Source: Sepiola atlantica
Taxonomy: Eukaryota > Mollusca > Cephalopoda > Sepiida > Sepiolidae
Direction: 5' to 3'
Assembly (NCBI GenBank): GCA_963556195.1
Contig: OY744528.1
Location: forward strand, 60,556,661-60,620,660
DNA length: 64,000 bases
Positions 62,570 through 64,000 of the stretch are shown piece by piece. The notes under the pieces were generated by a model, which was not told where the DNA came from, searched no databases, and saw only the letters and a program-made list of their open reading frames with translations. Each line of letters opens with the position of its first letter. Positions within the stretch are counted from its first letter, which is position 1. The translations under genes were made by a program, and so were the position numbers.

Positions 62570-63455
62570 GAGAAATACTAAAAAAATGCCCACCATAGTT
62601 AGAAATGCCATTAATTATCTTTAAAGTCTCAATCATATCACCTCTTATTCTTCTCTCCAGTAAAGTAGTCAATCCTAATTGTCCAATCTCTCCCTGTAAC
62701 TGCATTCCTTTACTATACTTATTAGTTTTGTCACCCTTCTTTGTACGCCTTCCAGTTCAATATTACATAGCAATTTCCCTGTCTAGTCGCTGGAGCCCAG
62801 GCCTGAGTGCAGTATTCTATATGAGGTCTTATTTGAGCTTTATATATCCTTAACACAACATTTGTCTCCCTCTAAATAATATTCCTAACCATCCACCTGA
62901 TCATTCTATTTGCCCTCGATACAATGGTCAATATATGATTATTTTCCCTAAATGTATTATTAAACCCCACTCCCAAATCGCACTCTCCATCTACTTCTTT
63001 GATCTCTCTGTTGTTTAGTACATATTCAACTCCAACATTTCTGGATCCTACATGTAGTACTTTAAATTTGTCTAGGTTAAATCCCAATTCATAAATGGCC
63101 TCCAAATAGGATAATTTATTTAGATCCATCGGTGTTATTTCCTTTAATAAAGGTCTCACAAGTAGTTTAACATCATCAGCAAACAGTTCTATTTCTGAAT
63201 TTATATTATTAAGTAAGTCATTTATGAATATCAAAAACAACAAAGGACCCAATACTGAACCCTGCACAACACCGCAGGGTATGTACTGTGATTCATAATA
63301 ATTGTTAGCAACCTTTACCTTCATAGTTCTATCCTTCAAAAACTCACTCACAATATTTACCATTTTGTCAATAATACCAAAAATTTTCATTTTCACTAGT
63401 AAACGATAATGAGATAACGTATTTTTAAAGCGTAATCGCCAATTTGTTTTCATGT
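62570..63455 (-). pseudogene. Jockey/CR1-type LINE reverse transcriptase fragment
   Basis: The minus-strand frame 63453-62872 (193 codons) gives [38 protein letters not shown] (motif B) and EIELFADDVKLLVRPL, an intact catalytic F-ADD box. Motif A upstream is replaced by unrelated sequence. After a stop the protein continues RIYKAQIRPHIEYCTQAWAP, RRVTKLIS (other frame) and LTTLLERRIRGDMIETLKII, ISNYGGHFFS (about 62663-62580). The fragment ends where the RLE-LINE 3' end begins, suggesting one inserted into the other. It differs in sequence from the LINE at 17.2 kb. Confidence 0.85.
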
Positions 63456-63623
63456 AATCACCAAATATTCATTTTGTGTAAACGCATATAAATAAACAAA
63501 TGTCAGAAATGAATTTATTTGGCAAAAATATATTATTTAATATGAAATTATTCAAAATTAAATTTTACTTAAAAATACAAAAAATAAACTGACACTTAAA
63601 TTGACAAGGGAAAATTACTAGAT

Positions 63624-63700
63624 GAGGCCTTTGGGCCAGGATCAAAGTGTAGTATCTATTTTCTCTTTGGTTTGCATGAGGAATCATTCTTGACTGGGGC
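63624..63700 (+). pseudogene. U2 snRNA 5'-end pseudogene / U2-like repeat
   Basis: GAGGCCTTTGGGCCAGGATC plus AAAGTGTAGTATCTATTTTC matches the first ~45 nt of U2. It is followed by TTGCATGAGGAATCATTCTT, similar to the TGTCATGAGACCATCCTCC that follows the U2 string at 35643-35702 (minus strand). No Sm site. Confidence 0.65.
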
Positions 63701-64000
63701 AATGTTAATTTTTACCTAATCCACTACTATTTTAGGGAACTGGATATCCTCAACATTTTGTTTAACTTTGCCCTCGAAGAGAGGCTATAAATAGGGAGAT
63801 TGAGAAAATTACAAATGTTTTAAATTAGTAAATTTGACCACAGAGGACGGTAAAATGATTTTTAATTATTTTTTGTTTAATTTTGGTAACATAATATGTT
63901 GTTCAAAATAAACTTTCGGTTATTATCGAACAACTTTAATTACATTTTTACTAATAAAATAAAACTGAAATGGTTAGATTTCATGTGAAGTTAAAAATAC
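63701..64000. other. AT-rich DNA, no gene seen
   Basis: No motif recognised. Confidence 0.5.

Overview
This window looks like repeat-rich, non-coding nuclear DNA from an animal. The base composition, the roughly thirty long (AT)n tracts and the kinds of retroelements (restriction-like-endonuclease LINEs, Penelope-like elements, jockey/CR1-type LINEs) fit a cephalopod mollusc of the octopus type. That taxonomic call is inference; nothing here is diagnostic by itself. I found no convincing host gene exon, no tRNA or rRNA gene and no CRISPR array. Nearly every recognisable protein segment is a decayed mobile-element protein.

Layout. 0.7-3.1 kb: an internally deleted RLE-type LINE on the minus strand. 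8.0-11.1 kb: a Penelope-like element (PLE) with RT and GIY-YIG endonuclease, preceded by an inverted partial copy of its own 3' end, giving ~0.9-kb inverted arms. 14.0-14.5 kb: a tandem ~340-bp unit carrying a tRNA-type promoter and a hammerhead ribozyme fold (retrozyme-like). 17.2-18.4 kb: a jockey/CR1-type LINE fragment. 20.7-21.5 kb: a GIY-YIG fragment with a hammerhead-like motif 2 kb downstream. 25.0-25.4 kb: a second, diverged copy of the retrozyme-like unit. 25.6-26.1 kb: an internally deleted Tc1-like element. 26.3-26.6 kb: a long near-perfect hairpin. 27.4-27.9 kb: a candidate non-autonomous Helitron. 30.0-31.0 kb: a second RLE-LINE 3' part. 33-42 kb: several short repeat families, another PLE fragment, a 375-bp tandem array and a MITE with a TTAGGG-rich core. 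42.9-44.2 kb: a T-rich tandem array. 44.2-51.2 kb: more GIY-YIG and RLE-LINE fragments. 52.2-53.7 kb: a 1.45-kb polypurine tract. 54.7-55.0 kb: a MITE. 57.7-61.6 kb: a pair of ~400-bp LTRs around a 3-kb interior with no recognisable pol. 62.2-63.5 kb: RLE-LINE and CR1-type LINE fragments.

The most interesting signal is the small self-cleaving unit. In two independent diverged loci (minus strand at 14.0-14.5 kb, plus strand at 25.0-25.4 kb) a ~340-bp monomer with tRNA-promoter-like boxes is followed by a hammerhead fold and then by the start of a second monomer. In both, the 5' end of the inserted copy lies at, or within one base of, the predicted hammerhead cleavage position. That is what insertion of a self-cleaved RNA would leave. 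Other oddities are repeats resembling the 5' end of U2 snRNA, and the habit of (AT)n tracts to sit at the ends of mobile elements.
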